Below, piece by piece: positions 63,382-64,000 of a DNA stretch of 64,000 bases (its first letter is position 1; each line of letters starts with the position of its first letter). Position numbers and translations under genes: made by a program. The stretch lies in contig CAZNLR010000013.1 of the NCBI GenBank assembly GCA_964574215.1, positions 35,417 through 99,416 on the forward strand. The letters run 5' to 3'. The notes below the pieces were generated by a model that was not told where the DNA came from, searched no databases, and saw only the letters and a program-made list of their open reading frames with translations. This stretch comes from GCA-2725625 sp964574215 (GTDB taxonomy: Bacteria; Pseudomonadota; Alphaproteobacteria; Rhodospirillales; UBA2165).

Positions 63382-64000
63382 ATGAGTGGTGCGCAATTTG
63401 ATGTGGTCGGTATCGGTAACGCAATTGTCGATGTGCTGGCTAAAACCAATGATAAATTTCTGGCCGAAAACCGACTGACCAAGGGAGCCATGACCATAAT
63501 CGACGCTCAAACAGCGGAGGAGTTGTATGATTTAATGGGCCCGGGTGTCGAGGTATCGGGCGGTTCAGCGGCCAACACCATTGCCAGCGTCGCCTCGTTG
63601 GGCGGCAAAGGCGCATTCATCGGCAAAGTCAAAGAAGATCAGTTGGGCCAGGTTTTCCGCCACGACATCAGAGCCGTTGGCGTCGCTTTCGATACACCGG
63701 CGACCGATGCCGGCGCGCCGACGGCGCGCTCCTTGATTTTTGTTTCGGAGGACGCCGAGCGTACCATGCAGACCTATCTGGGCGCCTGCATAGAGTTGGG
63801 TCCCGATGACGTTGATGCGGCGCTCATCGAGTCTTCCCGGGTCACCTATTTGGAAGGTTATCTTTGGGACCCGCAGCAAGCCAAGGAGGCTTTCGTCAAA
63901 GCTGCAAAAATAGCCGAACAGGCCGGGCGAAAGGTGAGCCTGAGTCTGTCGGACCCGTTTTGCGTCGACCGCCACCGTGCCGAATTTATCGATCTGGTGA
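63382..64000 (+). CDS. PfkB-family carbohydrate kinase, probably adenosine kinase (3' end outside window)
   Basis: The frame opens at the ATG at 63382 and runs off the window after 206 codons. The N-terminus reads FDVVGIGNAIVDVLAK, then GGSAANTIASVASLGG and FIGKVKEDQLGQVF, the nucleoside-kinase form of the ribokinase fold; TARSLIFVSEDAERTMQTYLGAC is adenosine-kinase-like. The catalytic GAGD segment lies beyond the window, so the substrate is inferred. Divergent from the EI24-family gene across 196 bp with no clear promoter. Confidence 0.88.
   Translation, partial: MSGAQFDVVGIGNAIVDVLAKTNDKFLAENRLTKGAMTIIDAQTAEELYDLMGPGVEVSGGSAANTIASVASLGGKGAFIGKVKEDQLGQVFRHDIRAVGVAFDTPATDAGAPTARSLIFVSEDAERTMQTYLGACIELGPDDVDAALIESSRVTYLEGYLWDPQQAKEAFVKAAKIAEQAGRKVSLSLSDPFCVDRHRAEFIDLV

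Overview
The window is a bacterial chromosome segment. Gene content and order are those of a free-living alphaproteobacterium, most like the Rhodospirillales-type lineages. Three conserved alphaproteobacterial blocks point to this: leuS-lptE-holA next to parB-parA-rsmG-mnmG-mnmE; rho-hemJ-hemH-hemE facing ppsR-maf-aroE-coaE-dnaQ-secB-fxsA-tim44-mltA; and hslUV-hisB-(DUF2628)-hisHAFE plus hemW-rdgB-rph-hrcA-grpE-dnaK-dnaJ-dapB. A lone fliN implies flagella. Genes are dense, with many ATGA-type overlaps. I saw no rRNA, tRNA, CRISPR array, transposase or prophage gene.

Layout. 1-9.2 kb: end of leuS, lptE and holA on +, then the partition and tRNA-modification operon parB-parA-rsmG-mnmG and mnmE on -, with three perfect parS sites. 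9.3-12.9 kb: a thioredoxin-fold DUF255 protein, a DNA methyltransferase repair protein and a quinone oxidoreductase, which separate mnmE from rho. 13-18.1 kb: rho, an AT-rich islet (a GIY-YIG-like gene divergent from a MerR-like regulator), then hemJ-hemH-hemE. 18.06-18.51 kb: an AT-rich gap with DnaA-box-like sites between hemE and ppsR. This is where the Caulobacter and Rickettsia chromosome origins lie, and it is proposed here as oriC. 18.5-31.3 kb: ppsR-maf-aroE-coaE-dnaQ, a cyclase/TPR membrane protein, secB, fxsA, tim44-like, mltA, lutABC, smr and a small XRE regulator. 31.3-34.5 kb: a large TPR-CHAT lipoprotein. 34.8-41 kb: hslUV and the histidine genes, hinT, fliN. 41.4-52.5 kb: DUF3237 protein, solute-binding protein, comM, a GT8-like glycosyltransferase, gshB, dolP-like, yraN, rsmI, lpoA-like, hemW, rdgB, rph. 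52.6-59 kb: hrcA-grpE-dnaK-dnaJ-dapB. 59-64 kb: DUF2244, nth, an acidic lipoprotein, bactofilin, an EI24-family membrane protein and the start of a PfkB-family (adenosine) kinase.

How it fits together. Most genes are housekeeping: origin segregation, tRNA modification, heme synthesis, protein quality control (HslUV, DnaK/J/GrpE), SecB export, histidine synthesis and envelope maintenance (LptE, MltA, LpoA-like, DolP-like, bactofilin). The accessory pieces most worth attention are the GIY-YIG/MerR islet with its DNA dyads, the exported CHAT-protease-like lipoprotein, and the acidic lipoprotein coupled to bactofilin. Several housekeeping proteins (ParB, SecB, GrpE, DnaK) carry unusual acidic or low-complexity extensions. 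I found no clearly new multi-gene system. The islet and the CHAT lipoprotein are the best candidates for something undescribed.
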